NCBI GenBank assembly: GCA_963573385.1
Contig: CAUYLG010009056.1
Span: 33,414-97,413 of the forward strand
Source: Cacajao melanocephalus
Lineage: Eukaryota; Chordata; Mammalia; Primates; Pitheciidae
Direction of reading: 5' to 3'
DNA length: 64,000 nt
In this document: piece after piece, positions 44,289-60,702 of the stretch
Numbering within the stretch: position 1 is the first letter of the stretch
Layout: every line of letters begins with the position of its first letter
Program-made: the position numbers and the translations under genes
Notes under the pieces: generated by a model
The model's input: the letters and a program-made list of their open reading frames with translations, nothing else
What the model was told of the DNA's origin: nothing
Database searches by the model: none

Positions 44289-44369
44289 TAGCTTGTTTTA
44301 CTAACTTCCTCTTGTAAAGAGGTTCATAACTTAATAATAAGATCTAACAGGATCAAACTTAAGAATAAT

Positions 44370-44515
44370 CATAATTTATAGAGTATATATTCTTGGGACT
44401 ATTTTAGGTACTTCACATTTGTAAACTCAATTCTCATAAAACCCTATGAAGTCATTAGTATTGTTATAATAATTTTATAGATGAAGAAATGGAGACCTAA
44501 GCTGAAGTAACTAAG
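44370..44515 (-). mobile_element. MIR-family SINE, antisense
   Basis: 'GGTACTTCACATTTGTAAAC' then 'TTTTATAGATGAAGAAATGG' follow the antisense MIR core. Confidence 0.7.
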
Positions 44516-44767
44516 TGATCAAGAATTCAGAGGAGGATATGGATGATGGGATAACTTTTGAATTGGCTTTTGATCCTTTGCTTTAAGATGGAAGGGATGA
44601 ATGGCAGATTTGGTGGATGCAAAGAGGAGAGGTATTCCAGGTGGAGGGCATGGAATCAACAGAAGCACACGAGGACCAAATAGAGATGCAGGCTTGGTGA
44701 GTGACAGCTACATGAGTTTTGCCAGAGAGCAGGACTGATGATGGCAAGAAATGGGAGATAAATTTTA

Positions 44768-45080
<313 letters not shown>

Positions 45081-45165
45081 GCATATCTGAGCCATGCTAG
45101 GTAGAGTTCTGAAGGCAAGTTAAAAACTTTGAATTGTATTTTTGGCAATAATGGGGAATGATTGA

Positions 45166-45457
<292 letters not shown>

Positions 45458-45530
45458 TTTAAGGGCAGATGTGACATGATTGAAGGAGCTCTCCAGAAGA
45501 GTAGTTTCTAAATGTTGGACGGTAAGTGGA

Positions 45531-46203
<673 letters not shown>

Positions 46204-46984
46204 CTTATGATAATTTTTAAGAGAGAATTTTTCTGTTTCTCTTTTGTCTTCACTTTTCCAAGCTAAATAGTATCTGTCCTTTTAATGGTTCCAATCGGGT
46301 CGTGGTGTCAGACCTTCAGTTGTGTCAGGTTCTAGTATACCTGTGATCTTCTTAGATGCTGTTACCCAGGATGGCGTACAGTGCACTAGATATGATTCTG
46401 GTCCACATAAACGAGAGTGAGTCTGTTCCCCCCAGCACCGCCCCCCACTGGACACTAGATATCAGCTCAGAGTCATTAAGAGCTCGGCGGCCCCAGCACT
46501 CTGCTGTTCCTTGTAAAGATTGTGGCCACTAAAGTCTCTAAGCCTTTTCCATTCTTGCTCCTCATCATACCTCTTTCATCAATTGCACATGTGGTTGATT
46601 CCTAGAGAGTTACTGAGGAACTGGACTCACGACTTTAGCTGATTTATTCTCCCATCCAGCTTTCTTGTAATGGGTAATATAGTGTAATATTGGCACAGTT
46701 GCATTTCAATCCATTTTTCTTGTTCTTTTCTTTTTTTAAATGTCATAAACCAATATTTGCTTTTATCATTATTGTCTTATGTTCTAGGTTTGGTTAGAGC
46801 CCTTTATTTTTTCCACAAAACTAAAAAGCTAAAACTTCTTTGTATGTTTTACTGTCAGTCTCAAAGAATAAGAACTTTTAAAACAGAGTTTTTTCCTTTA
46901 ACTGGTACATATAGTCACTGATTCTTTTGGATGAGTAGACATGGAAAAGAAAATTGATACCTAGGAGATAGATAGCATGTGATG
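46204..46984. other. Unique-looking sequence, no gene seen
   Basis: About 780 bases. A GC-richer patch (46420-46500) contains CCCCCCAGCACCGCCCCCC. No frame of note. Confidence 0.4.
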
Positions 46985-47270
46985 ATATTTTTTTTTAGTA
47001 ATTAAGATGTAATTCATATATCATAAAATCTGTATGTTTTAAAGTATACCGTTCAGTGGTACCGTTTCCTGCCTTATCTCCTCTACCTCTGAGAAATCAT
47101 AGTGTCAGCTTTGTAGAATACTAAGTTGTGAAACTGTCACCACGATCTAATTCCAGAACACTGTCACTACTGCCAAAGAAACCCCACACCAAGTAACGCA
47201 GTCAACGGTCACTCTTCATTTCCTACCCGCCAGCGCCATTTAGACTCTGCCTTCCTGCCATCCTCTAGTG
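46985..47270 (-). mobile_element. Old L1 3'-region fragment with a foreign ~50-bp segment
   Basis: 'AGATGTAATTCATATATCAT', 'GTATACCGTTCAGTGG' and 'GTCACCACGATCTAATTCC' are antisense L1 landmarks. The piece 47062-47118 does not fit the L1 and matches 48375-48420. Confidence 0.65.
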
Positions 47271-47553
47271 TGGACACCTGAGCCTTCCATTTTGGGAGCT
47301 GACTGGCACATTTTTTTTTTCCTTCACATCATAAACTGTACAGGGGAGAGTCTTACATTTACAGAGTTCTGATATCCCATTTATTAAATTATGCTGGCTT
47401 CTTAGGAAACACTGAACCCATTTGCAATAGCAAGGGGCTTTTGTAACCATCATCTCCTCCACCAGGGCATCAGTTTCTTCAATATTCATATTATTCTCTC
47501 CAGTCAAATGCCTGTTTTCTTTAAAGAAAAGAAAGAAGCAAAGTGAAAGTTGA
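47271..47553. other. Unassigned sequence
   Basis: Short minus-strand frame across 47265-47636 is partly Alu-derived; not a gene. Confidence 0.35.
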
Positions 47554-48709
<1,156 letters not shown>

Positions 48710-48904
48710 GATGAAGTTAGAATTCTGGCTCTGCCCTAACTGTATGACTTTAGGCAAATTAATTGTACTCTCTAATCTTTGTTTTCCTAATTTAAAAATT
48801 ATATTTCACAACCCAGGAGCATAGATTCAAGTTGCTCTGAATATACACTTTCAGGTTTCCTCATCTGTAAAATAAGAATAAGACTACCCAGCTTAAAGAA
48901 TTTG
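48710..48904 (+). mobile_element. MIR SINE, sense
   Basis: 'AGAATTCTGGCTCTGCCC', 'GTATGACTTTAGGCAAATT' and 'TTTCCTCATCTGTAAAATA', with a ~50-bp interruption near 48795-48850. Confidence 0.8.
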
Positions 48905-49906
48905 TGATAGATAAAAAATGGCTGCAAAGTTTTTGACACTCCTCTCATTGACAGGTAAAATTGATGTCTCTGCTTCTTCAATCTGGTCACTATAATTGTT
49001 TGACTAATAGAGTATGGCAGAAGTGACAATGTGCCAGTTTCTGAGCCCAGGCTATAAAAGACTGGTAGGTGGTACTTCTTTTTTCTTGGAAGGCTTTCTC
49101 TGGGGTCTTGAGCCATCATGTAAGAAGTCCACGTATCCTGAGACTGCCATGTTGGAGTCTTAGTGTGTATAAGGTTATTCTTGTAAGGATATTGCCGAGT
49201 TTAAAATTAGGAAACTGAGGCCAGCACGAGACAAATTAAATTCCAGTTTATTTCCGGGCGAGGTTCTATGGCCCCGGGGGAGGGAGAGAGAGAGGGGCCA
49301 GAGAAGTCACGCCTGGCCGTTCTGGGTGTGGGGTTTTATAGGGGGTGAGGGCAATAGATTGGTCAGTGGGGAAACAAAGTATGGGCAACTGCATTGGTCA
49401 TAGAGAGACTGGACCCGGACTTGGCGAGCTGCCATTGGTCAGGCACTTGGCAGGATTTTTGAATTTTGGGCTGACAGTATGATTTATTGCTGAGTGTGGG
49501 GCTAGGGGTGGAATGCAGAAGTGGGGAGCCAGCATGGAGAAGGCAGGCACCAGTAGGACGTCCGGCCTCCTGATAAGTGTTATCAGGTGCGGAGGGGGTG
49601 AGTATTGTCCATCCAGCTCCTGGCAAGGCTATTGGCCTTACAGTGTGCAATAGTGCCAGCTGAGCCCAGCCTTCCAGGCCATCCCCACAGAGGTGACAGA
49701 CATGCTAGTGAAGCCATCTTGGACTCTCCAACCAACCCATTCATGAGCTGAATACCAGCAAGTGACCTCACTGATTGCGGTTGATGCCATGTAGATGAAA
49801 GGAACTGCCCAACAAAGTCTTGATCAGATTCCTGACCCACAGAATCATGAGACATGATGTAGGTTGTTTTAATCTCTTAATTAAGCAGCAATAGATAACT
49901 GGAACA
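48905..49906 (+). mobile_element. MLT1-type MaLR LTR, sense, split by an antisense LTR
   Basis: 5' part 48905-49181 ('CTATAAAAGACTGGTAGG', 'GAGACTGCCATGTTGG') and 3' part 49643-49906 ('GAAGCCATCTTGGACTCTCC', 'CACAGAATCATGAGACATG', 'AATAGATAACTGGAACA') form one LTR around the insertion. Confidence 0.8.
49182..49642 (-). mobile_element. LTR inserted antisense in the MLT1 LTR
   Basis: Edges TGTAAGG and CCTTACA are mutual reverse complements with TG...CA ends. On the minus strand it has two CCAAT boxes, CTATAAAAC (plus 49332-49341 region) and AATAAA (plus 49237-49243). About 461 bp. No clean target duplication seen; family unknown. Confidence 0.7.
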
Positions 49907-50235
49907 GAATTTGGTACCTGGGAGTGGGGTGCTAATAAAACACTGACACGTACGACCCTGGCTTTAGGACTGGGCAGTCGGTAAAAGCTGGAAGTCCTTT
50001 TGAGGAACTGGTTAGTAAAAGCTGGAAGGCCATTGAAAAGACTGCTGGTAGAACCCGGAAGGACATGGGGAAAATTGGATTTGGAGGTGGGAAAAAATGT
50101 GATCCTTGTAGAGGAAAATTTGACAACATTGTTATTTGTAATAATGTGGAAAATAGAAAATGAACGTAGCAAACTGGTGGATTTGGCCAGAAAGATTTCG
50201 TGGCAGAATGTTGCAGATGCCAATTGATTCCTTTG
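49907..50235 (+). mobile_element. MaLR internal sequence with primer site
   Basis: TGGTACCTGGGAGTGGGGT (49912-49930) is the tRNA-Leu-type primer site of ERVL-MaLR elements. 'GTAAAAGCTGGAAG' type repeats and 'GATTTGGCCAGAAAGATTTC' follow, as in MLT1 internal regions. Minus-strand frames here are shadows. Confidence 0.75.
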
Positions 50236-52427
50236 AGCCACTTATGATAAGCAATGGATAGAGAGAGATAAACTTAAAAAAAAAAATAGAAAATTTCTAG
50301 TTTTCAAATACTTTTTAAAGGAAATATAAAGGAGTTAGAACTTAATGGATTTGAAAATAAAAGTGATTTCATACCCACTGTCAGCCCTAACCCCCATCTA
50401 AAATGTATTTTAGTGTATAGTAAGTTTGATAATGGAGGGTCTAAATGCTGAAATTCAGAGGAGCTAGATTTAATGTGAAGTCTGATGTTTTATTTGTTGC
50501 TAATCCCTTTCAGGAAACTTTAAGGTAAGCCATGGCAGGAAGAGAAGTAGGAGAAATCAGAAAGCTAAAGGAAAAGGATACTTAGTTGAATCACTCAGTT
50601 AGAAAACTGTAAGAAAATGCTTGTTGAACTTTTCCTATCATTAGAAAGAAAAATAAATAATAAAAACTGACAATAAAGACATAAAGGGCTAATTTTCAAT
50701 TTCAATTTGTCTTTTTGAATGATACCTCTTTGGAATTTTATGAAGGGTAAATTATATTTGAAATGAAATCTTTTAAATGAGTTATCTTTTGGGTAGTTAT
50801 TTTGCCCACCTTTAAAATGCATTTTACTTATTTGTGGTGGGTGGAGTAGAAAGATGAATTCTGGAGAAGTTGAGAGGAAAATAATTTCAGGAGGTAATAG
50901 ATGAACTTGGTCTGGAAGATTAATCAGGGCAGTTGTAAGAGAGTACCAAATGCATAACCAGAGTAGAACTAAATATCTGATTGTAATTAAAACTTCAGGT
51001 TTCTAATGGCTGCATGAAAGATATTTTAATAAACGTGAAATGCACTTTCTAAATGGCACGCTAACTTTTAATGACTTGGCTGTTTTGTTTGATTAGTAAC
51101 CTGGACTGTTAAATTAAAGCCAACTGCAAGTGCATGATAAAATATTGATGGTTTCAGGCAAATGAATTGGAGGAGTTATGCTTGACAGATTTTTTGTATC
51201 ATTAAGGATTTTAACTGGTGGAAAATATATATTGCTGGTGCTTAAAGATAGTTAAAGAGGATCTTCCTGTTTATATGACCTCGTTTTAATTTTACAGTAA
51301 TAATAAGGGAGAAATCTGAATTATTCACAGATGATTGGTCAAGAGAGGTCACTTAATTAAAAAAAGTGTTATTTTAATTACACCTGTTTCACATTCCTGG
51401 AATAGGAAATTAAATATTTTGTGGCATTTGATTATTTCTGTTTCACAGAATACCTGGACTTTTGCTGATTCTTGTGAAGACCCTACATTGTCGTGTGTGA
51501 GGCTTTTACTGCTTGTTAGTAGGGAGTCTTGCTTTAAGAATCAGCATTTTAAAAATAGGTTTTTCATTGTCAATTTTAGAAATAATGCAAGAAGAAAAAC
51601 ATATATAATTTATGGGCATATGTATACATGCATATGTAATGTGTTATACATAATATTGTATGTGAGAGAGAATTTCTTTCTAGAAGGAAATAAGAGGCAT
51701 GGTCACTTCTAGGGAGCAAAGCTGTGGAGTCAAAACAAAGGGAAGTGATATTTCTTTGTTTTTGTGAAATGAAAATGTGTTTTACAGTGCGAATGCCTTA
51801 GTTTTATGAAAAAATTTCCCTTTGAAACCCAAATTTATCTTCGAACAACTGAACTGTTTTCTTTTCACGTGTCTCTCCCCGTAACAGAACATTTTCACGA
51901 TTTGGCCAGATGATATGGTTATTTTTAGGGAGGTTTTATCATTGCATCCTTCCTTCCTTCTATCCCCACAATCATTCATCAAGCCTCAAATATTTAGCAT
52001 TTCTTGTCTCTTAATGCTTCTTATAGCCTAAATAAAAGTAACTTTTTCACAAAGAGAACTGAACAGTGTTTTAAAGGAAGTGCTCCCTCTGATAAGATTT
52101 TAACTCTATGAAGGAAAGGAAAAAGGTGAAACTTTGAGAAAATGAAGGAACTTAGGAAGGGATGATAGGACAGTAATTTACAGTGGCCTCACATTGTGTG
52201 CTTAAATATTCCTCACAGAGAAAGAAAACACTAGCGTCTTTTCAATTACTGAGAGATCTGCTAAGTGCTGGAGAGACACCCTGAGTAGTGATGGAACAGT
52301 CTCTTCATAAAGGAAGGCTGTAGCCCTTTCCTTTGGTGATGATTTTTGGGTACTTTAGAAACATAGGAGGTTGGGTGTTGAAAAGACACAGGGAAGTTCC
52401 TGGAGAGTATTTAGCACATGTGCACGT

Positions 52428-52461
<34 letters not shown>

Positions 52462-52763
52462 CCTCCTGTCCTATTCCCTGCTTCTTAAATGATTGACCCT
52501 CAAGGGAATGAAGGATATAAAATTAATTCAAACTTTGCCGCTTACTTGTTGAATTGCTCCAAGCTAGTTCCTATCCCTTTCTGGGCTTCTTGACTATGAA
52601 ATGAAGACATTTATTATATGTCATCAGAGTTGTTCGGATTAATAAACTTATCCTCAACTACTATATTAAAGTTCAGTACAAGTTTTTTGTACTTAGAAGG
52701 AATTCTACTTGATGAGATTTATTTTTGAGACAGCTGTTGTTTATGTTAATAAACGGTGGTAGC
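50236..52763. other. Long stretch free of recognisable repeats, no gene assigned
   Basis: About 2.5 kb without a recognisable Alu, LTR or LINE, apart from a (CA)n at 52428-52459. AT-rich. The 125-codon frame at 51335-51712 has no motif I know. I see no convincing exon. Low repeat content in an Alu-dense area may mean constraint. Confidence 0.5.
52428..52459. repeat. (CA)n microsatellite
   Basis: About 15 CA units. Confidence 0.95.
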
Positions 52764-53056
52764 AGGCCGGGTATTGAGGCTCTCTCACCTGTAATCCCAA
52801 TTGCTTTGGGAGGTCATGGTGGGAGGATTGCTTGGGGGCAGGAGTTGGAGACCAGCCTGGGCAACGTAGCAAGATTCCTGCTCCACCAAAAATTTAAAAA
52901 AATATCTGGGCATGGAAGCATGCCTCTGTAATCCTAGCTACTGAGGTGAGAGGATCATTTGAGCTTGGGAGTTTGAGGTTATAGTGAGCCATGACTGCAC
53001 TCCAGCCTGGGTGATAGCATGAGAAACTGTCTCTAAAAATAAAATAATAATAATAC
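52764..53056 (+). mobile_element. AluJ-like, sense
   Basis: 'GGCCGGGTATTGAGGC' to an AATAATAATAA tail. Confidence 0.88.
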
Positions 53057-53064
53057 TAGTAGTA

Positions 53065-53240
53065 ACAATAACAGCTACAATTTGTTAACTTTTCACTGTG
53101 CTAAGTGCACTTCAGTGCACTAATTTCTTCTGCAACCCTATGGAGTAGGCTAAACTTCACAGATGAAGAAAATGAGGCTCAGAGAAGTTAAGTAGCTTGT
53201 TGGTAAATGACAGATCCAGAGATTAGAACTCACAGCATTA
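53065..53240 (-). mobile_element. MIR-family SINE, antisense
   Basis: 'CTTCTGCAACCCTATGGAG', 'AGATGAAGAAAATGAGGCTC' and 'GTTAAGTAGCTTG' are antisense MIR landmarks. Confidence 0.8.
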
Positions 53241-53261
53241 AGTAGCATATAATTTGGCTGC

Positions 53262-53690
53262 TATAACAGAAACCCAAATAAAATAGTTTAAACAAATAGA
53301 ACATTATTACTCTCCCATGAGGGGCTGTGGTTGAGAAGGTGAGAATCTCAGACTCTTTCTAGCTGTTGTTCTGCCATCCTCAACGTGCAGCTTTCATTTT
53401 ATTCAAGAGAGCTGTTCTAGCTGTCGGCATCCCACTAATATTTTAGCCAGCAAGGAGGAAGAAGAGGTAAATGCAAGGCAACCTCCTTCCCTTTTAGGGT
53501 GCGGACCCTGAAATTCTCCACCCCACTTCTGCTTCCATGCTTTTGGTCAAAGCTAGGTCATATGGCAGACTAGCTGGGAGGGAATCTGGGGAAGGTAGTC
53601 ATTATTCTGGATAGCCGTGGGTCCCACTAATTTTTGATTTTTATTTTCCCTAAGGAAGAAGGGGAGAGTGAATATTGGAAGAGTAGCAAT
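53262..53690 (+). mobile_element. Old medium-reiteration repeat, family unresolved
   Basis: 'GCTATAACAGAAACCC', 'GCTAGGTCATATGGCAGAC' and 'CCCTAAGGAAGAAGGGGAG' recall a dispersed ancient element, a shorter piece of which is at 31455-31612. Confidence 0.45.
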
Positions 53691-54416
<726 letters not shown>

Positions 54417-54487
54417 GGTTATATATTACGTACATGCTGAACTTACAGTATCTCTTTTACCTCTTTTTTTTTTTTTTTTTTGAGATA

Positions 54488-54692
54488 GATTAGGGGCTGC
54501 ATACTTTTAAATGACCAGATCTCACAAGAACTCACTCACTATCACAGGAATAGCACTGAGGGGATGATGCTGAAACCATTCGTGAAGGTCCATCCCCATG
54601 ATCCAGTCACCTCCCACCAGACCCCACTTCCAACACTGGGGGATTAAAATTGAACATGAGATTTGGGTAGGGACACAGACCCAAACCGTGTT
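54488..54692 (-). mobile_element. MaLR LTR (MST-like), antisense, truncated
   Basis: 'CCAGATCTCACAAGAACTC', 'CCCCATGATCCAGTCACC' and 'AACATGAGATTTGGGTAGGG' mark the U3 side of an antisense MST-type LTR. A T-run precedes it. Confidence 0.78.
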
Positions 54693-55033
54693 ATGTCTTC
54701 TTAAATCATAGTAACTTCCCCATTTTTAAGTGTGCTACCACGAGAAATTTCTCCCTATTGTTTCTACCAACTCAACTGTTACCAACATTGTATAGATTTT
54801 ACCCCTTCAATAGGCTCTTCAATTTTTTTCATCCCTTCTCCCATTCCTTCTGCCACCCTTAGGTCATCCTCTCATCTTCCTCTGTGTCTAGACTGCCGTG
54901 CTGGCTTCTTAAGGGCTCTCCCAGCCTCTGAGCTGTGTCCCCTCCCAGGAGTCTTCACCCTGCAGATGTACTGGGTCATTTTCCGTGGCTTCCAGCGTGC
55001 TCGCAAATGCCTCCTCTTGCCTCCTCCTTCCTA
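54693..55033. other. Unassigned sequence
   Basis: About 340 bases, pyrimidine-rich, possibly an old L2 relic. A 117-codon frame (54732-55085) runs into the next Alu and is not a gene. Confidence 0.35.
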
Positions 55034-55282
55034 TTTTTTGAGATGGAGTCTCGCCCTGTTGCCAGGCTGGAGTGCAGTGGCATGATCTTGGCTCGCTCCT
55101 GCCTCAGCCTCCCAAGTAACTGGGATTACAGGAGTGCGCCACCACACCCAGCTAATTTTTGTATTTTTTTTTTTTTAGTAGAGACAGGGTTTCACCATGT
55201 TGGCTAGGATGGTCTTGATCTCCTGACCTTGTGATCCACCTGTCTCAGGCTCCCAAAGTGCTGGGAGCCGCCGCACCTGGCC
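55034..55282 (-). mobile_element. Alu, antisense, with internal deletions
   Basis: 'TTTGAGATGGAGTCTCGC' to 'CCGCACCTGGCC'. About 35 bases are missing after 'GGCTCGCT' and a few near the end. Confidence 0.9.
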
Positions 55283-55811
55283 TTCCCTCCTCCTTTTGTA
55301 GGCTCCTTTCCCTGACTCTAGTCAAGGCCCTGCCTACCTCCACTCCACCCGATCCTACAGCCTATTCCCCTTTTCTGCATAAACATTTTGATTCCCTATT
55401 TAGTCTTTCTTTGCTTTTTTCTCTTACTCCCCTCTGCCCTTCCCTTTCTTCCTTTGTCCTTTCTTTGTTTACCATCGAACGGTTTCAGAGTGCCTAGCCA
55501 GTGCGCGTCTCTGGAGATACTGGTGAGCTGAGACGCAGTTCCTGCCCTCGCGGAGCGTACGAGCTGGGTTGCAGTTGCCTGCGTCTGTTACGTTTGTCTG
55601 CACCGCTGAGTCTCATCTCAGTCTGTTTCGTGTGCTTGAAAGCTCTCTTTTCTTTCCTCTACCCAGCGAAACTGTGTGCCTAACTCTAAAGCCTAACTCA
55701 AGCTTGACTTCTTCAGGCATATCTCCTATTGCTTCCGTGCACTTCTCTTTGTGAATACCTTCTTCAGTGTACAGCCACTGCAGACTTTAAAAAAATTATT
55801 TATTTACTTAT
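55283..55811. other. Pyrimidine-rich sequence with an L2-like patch
   Basis: 55490-55575 ('TTTCAGAGTGCCTAGCCAG', 'GCAGTTCCTGCCCTCGCGG') resembles an L2 segment. The rest is CT-rich. Short frames are not supported. Confidence 0.4.
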
Positions 55812-56094
55812 TTATTTTAAGATAGAGTCTCACTGTGTCACCCCGGGTGGAGCGCAGTGGCACCATCTTGGCTCACGGTAGCCTCGAACTCCCAGGTTCA
55901 AGCCATCTTCCTGCCTCAGCCCTCAAGTAGCTGGGACTACAGGTGTGTGCCACCAGCTAATTTTTGTATTTTTAGTAGAGACAGGGTTTCACCATGTTGG
56001 CCAGGCTGGTCTCAAACTCCTGACCTCAAGTGATTCACCTGCCTTGACTTCCCAAAGTGCTAAGATTACGGGTGTGAGCCACTGTGCTCGTCCT
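55812..56094 (-). mobile_element. Alu, antisense
   Basis: 'TTAAGATAGAGTCTCACTG' to 'CTGTGCTCGTCC'; a TTTATTTACTTA run precedes it. Confidence 0.9.
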
Positions 56095-56504
56095 ACTGCA
56101 GAATTGTGCTTTTTCATGGTGAGCTAATGGTGTGAGACTCTTGAGAGCAAAAAAAAATATGCCTTATCTGTAGCTACATTGATATTCACATATAGCTGCA
56201 TATAGACCCGTGTTTCTTTCTGTGTGTCTAGAAACCTTGACACTCTGGATCTTTCAAAATTCTCTAATTCCTAAAAATGGAGTTACTTTTGTTCAGGCTC
56301 CTCACCTTTCCTGATGTGTATTCTACCCAGAGCCGAGTGCAATCTTTGTGTGTTCTCCCACCACAAACAGCCCTTTCAACCTTCACTGAAGGCATCTCTA
56401 GCACTCAGTGCCATTTTCCATGTGGTAACAAAATTCCGATGGCTTCATGACCATTGCTGTGTGCCCTGAAGCGAGGAGAGAATGACATAGGAGGGAGAAT
56501 TGAG
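56095..56504. other. Unique-looking sequence, no gene seen
   Basis: About 410 bases, nothing recognised. Confidence 0.4.
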
Positions 56505-56885
56505 ATGGTTAACTGCTTGAACTTTGGAGTAAGACCTGGGACCAAATTCCTGCTCAGCTCGCCCCAATCGTACTAGCTCTGTGATCACTTAATCACTGAA
56601 ACTAGTTCTGTGATCACTTAATCACTGAAACTAGCTCTGTGATCTTGTTCAAATCACACCAACTAGCTATGTGACCTGAATCATGCTAACTAAAACACCT
56701 ATGCGATTTTCATCACACTAGCTCTGTGGTCTTGCTCAATCATGTTGACTAGGTGTATGATCCTGAGCAAATTTCTTAACCTCTGAATCTTAGTTTTCTT
56801 ATCTATAAAGTGAAAATGATGTTGCTGTAATCATGGTTAAGTGAGAATAACATAGAGGCAGTAATTAGTATAGTATCTGGCATAT
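56505..56885 (+). mobile_element. MIR SINE with an internal tandem expansion
   Basis: 5' MIR part ('GAACTTTGGAGTAAGACC') and 3' part ('TTCTTAACCTCTGAATC', 'CTTATCTATAAAGTG', 'AGTATCTGGCATATGG') flank the repeat array at 56572-56780. Confidence 0.82.
56572..56780 (+). repeat. About seven tandem 27-32-bp units within a MIR
   Basis: Units begin ACTAGCTCTGTGATC or variants at about 56572, 56601, 56630, 56662, 56689, 56717 and 56748. The first two are 29 bp and differ at one base. The unit corresponds to the MIR 'TAGCTGTGTGACCTTGGGCA' core. Confidence 0.88.
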
Positions 56886-56938
56886 GGCAAATTGAGAAAA
56901 ATAATTACAACATTGTGATTTTAGAATAGCTAATTAGG

Positions 56939-57225
56939 GGCTGGGTGTGGTGGCTCACGCACTCTGGGAGGCCAAGGCAAGAGGATCACCTGAGGTCAGG
57001 AGTTTGAGACCAGCCTGGCCAACATGACAAAACCCTGTATCTACTACTAAAAATACAAAAATCAGCTGGGTGTAGTGGCACACACCTGTAATGGCACGTA
57101 CCTGGGAGGCTGAGGCAAGAGAATCGTTTGAACCCTGGAGGTGGTGGTTACAGTGAGCCAAGATTGCACCATTGCAATCCAGCCTAGGTGACAGAGTGAG
57201 ACTCCATTTCAAAAAAAAAAAAAAA
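56939..57225 (+). mobile_element. Alu, sense, small deletion
   Basis: 'GGCTGGGTGTGGTGGC' to an A-run; AGCTAATTAGG and AGCTGATTAGG flank it. Confidence 0.93.
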
Positions 57226-58276
57226 GCTGATTAGGTCAACTCTGCTCACTTACCAAGTGATTGCCTCCTGAACACCGGTGTTATGGTGCTCAACATTCAA
57301 ATTTAAGTCTTGGCAGAAGACAAATTGCTATGGGTCATGGGTCTTCGGGACCACTGTGAATGCTAAATCCATGAATATCAGAGGTTTGGTAAGCTCTGTG
57401 GTCCTTCAGCTTCTATTGCGGTGTTGGGTCTTTAGAGGGGCTCAACCTATGATTTATTGATTCACGATGGGGGATGATTACGTAGGAAGAGTTAGAGTAG
57501 ACAGACAGAGTAGTTAGACAGACAGACTGTTCAAGGCCCTTCTAGCCACCTGCATCTAAATCCAGCTTTATTCTGGGTTGGAGCACAACTTGATCCTCTC
57601 TGTGAGAAAGCAGCACATAGCCTTCTCTAAAGATTTTATGAATGGGAGTGAGAAATGGAGGAGAGCCAAAGAGAGCAGCTGGGCTATTCTCTTGGACCAT
57701 GCAACATAAAAATCTTTTATGGAATAGGTTCTATGTCTGTCTGGCACAGTGCAGGAAGGGTAAATGTCCTCTAGTGGCATTCTCCACCCCCTCCCCCATG
57801 CCTGCTTGCTTTTGTGATCCCTGGGAGAGAGCACTGCTCCAAGTCCAGGCCGAGGAGTCAATGGTGCAGGCAGAGAAAAAGGATGCTCCCCTGCTCCCCG
57901 AGACCCTCCGGAGGCTGCCGGCCCAGACAGGGCAGGACACAGGGTAGTTGCACAGAGAATAAAGATGTGCATGTGGCTCAGGGATCTGAACAATGCTCCA
58001 GTGGTGACAGGGGTCACAGGAAACCAGACTGAGAGCTAGTCACAGGCCCACAGTGTACGCCAAAGTGTAGCAAATCTGTGGAAGGAGAATACGTGTGGTC
58101 GCACGGAAGCAAAGCTCAGCTGACTCCGTTAAGTAGTCATCCATGGGAAGGCCTAGGTAAGTGCAGCATGAACTGTGGACCATTGAAGTTCTGCGGGTCA
58201 GAAACAGAAAGGCAACATCAGGAGTTAGGGAAGCTGCCCTGCTATGAGGCTGGGTGGTTTTGTTTAATTAATGTAT
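57226..58276. other. Unique-looking, moderately GC-rich stretch, no gene assigned
   Basis: About 1.05 kb. Overlapping frames of 101 codons (plus, 57642-57947) and 149 codons (minus, 57568-58017) occupy the same GC-richer segment. Neither has a domain, and one is likely the shadow of the other's composition. A short CAGACAGA repeat lies at 57500-57530. Confidence 0.4.
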
Positions 58277-58411
58277 TATTTTTAAAAAAATAGAGACAGG
58301 GTCTTACTATGTTACCCAGGCTGGTTTTGAACTCCTGAGCTGAAGCAATCCTCCTGCCTCGGCCTCCCAAAAGTGTTGGGATTATAAGCGTGAGCCACTG
58401 CATCCAGCCTA
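58277..58411 (-). mobile_element. Alu left-monomer, antisense (arm of inverted pair)
   Basis: 'ATAGAGACAGGGTCTTACT' to 'CTGCATCCAGCC', a single arm only. Confidence 0.88.
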
Positions 58412-58428
58412 AATTAAAACAAAAATAT

Positions 58429-59999
<1,571 letters not shown>

Positions 60000-60242
60000 T
60001 GTATTGGTTTCCTTGGGCTGCTGTGACAGTACCACGAACTGAGAGGCCTTAAACCACAGAAATTTATTCTCTCACTTTAGGAGGCTAGAAGTCCAAATTC
60101 AAGGTGTTGGTAGGGCTGTGCCTCCTCCAAGTCCTGTGGAGGTGATACTTGCTTGCCTCTTCTTGGCTCCTGGTGGTGGCCGTAGATCTTTGATGTTCCT
60201 TGGCTTGTGGCAACAGAACTCTAATCTCTTCCTCTGTCTTCA

Positions 60243-60623
<381 letters not shown>

Positions 60624-60702
60624 TTAGGGGCCCACCCTAATCCAATATGACCTCATCTTAGCTAATTACATTTATAAGGATCCCATTTCCAACTAATGTT
60701 AC

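Noticed and set aside
57568..58017. 149-codon minus-strand frame with a 101-codon plus-strand frame opposite
   Set aside because: Mutually antisense frames in a GC-richer patch without recognisable homology.
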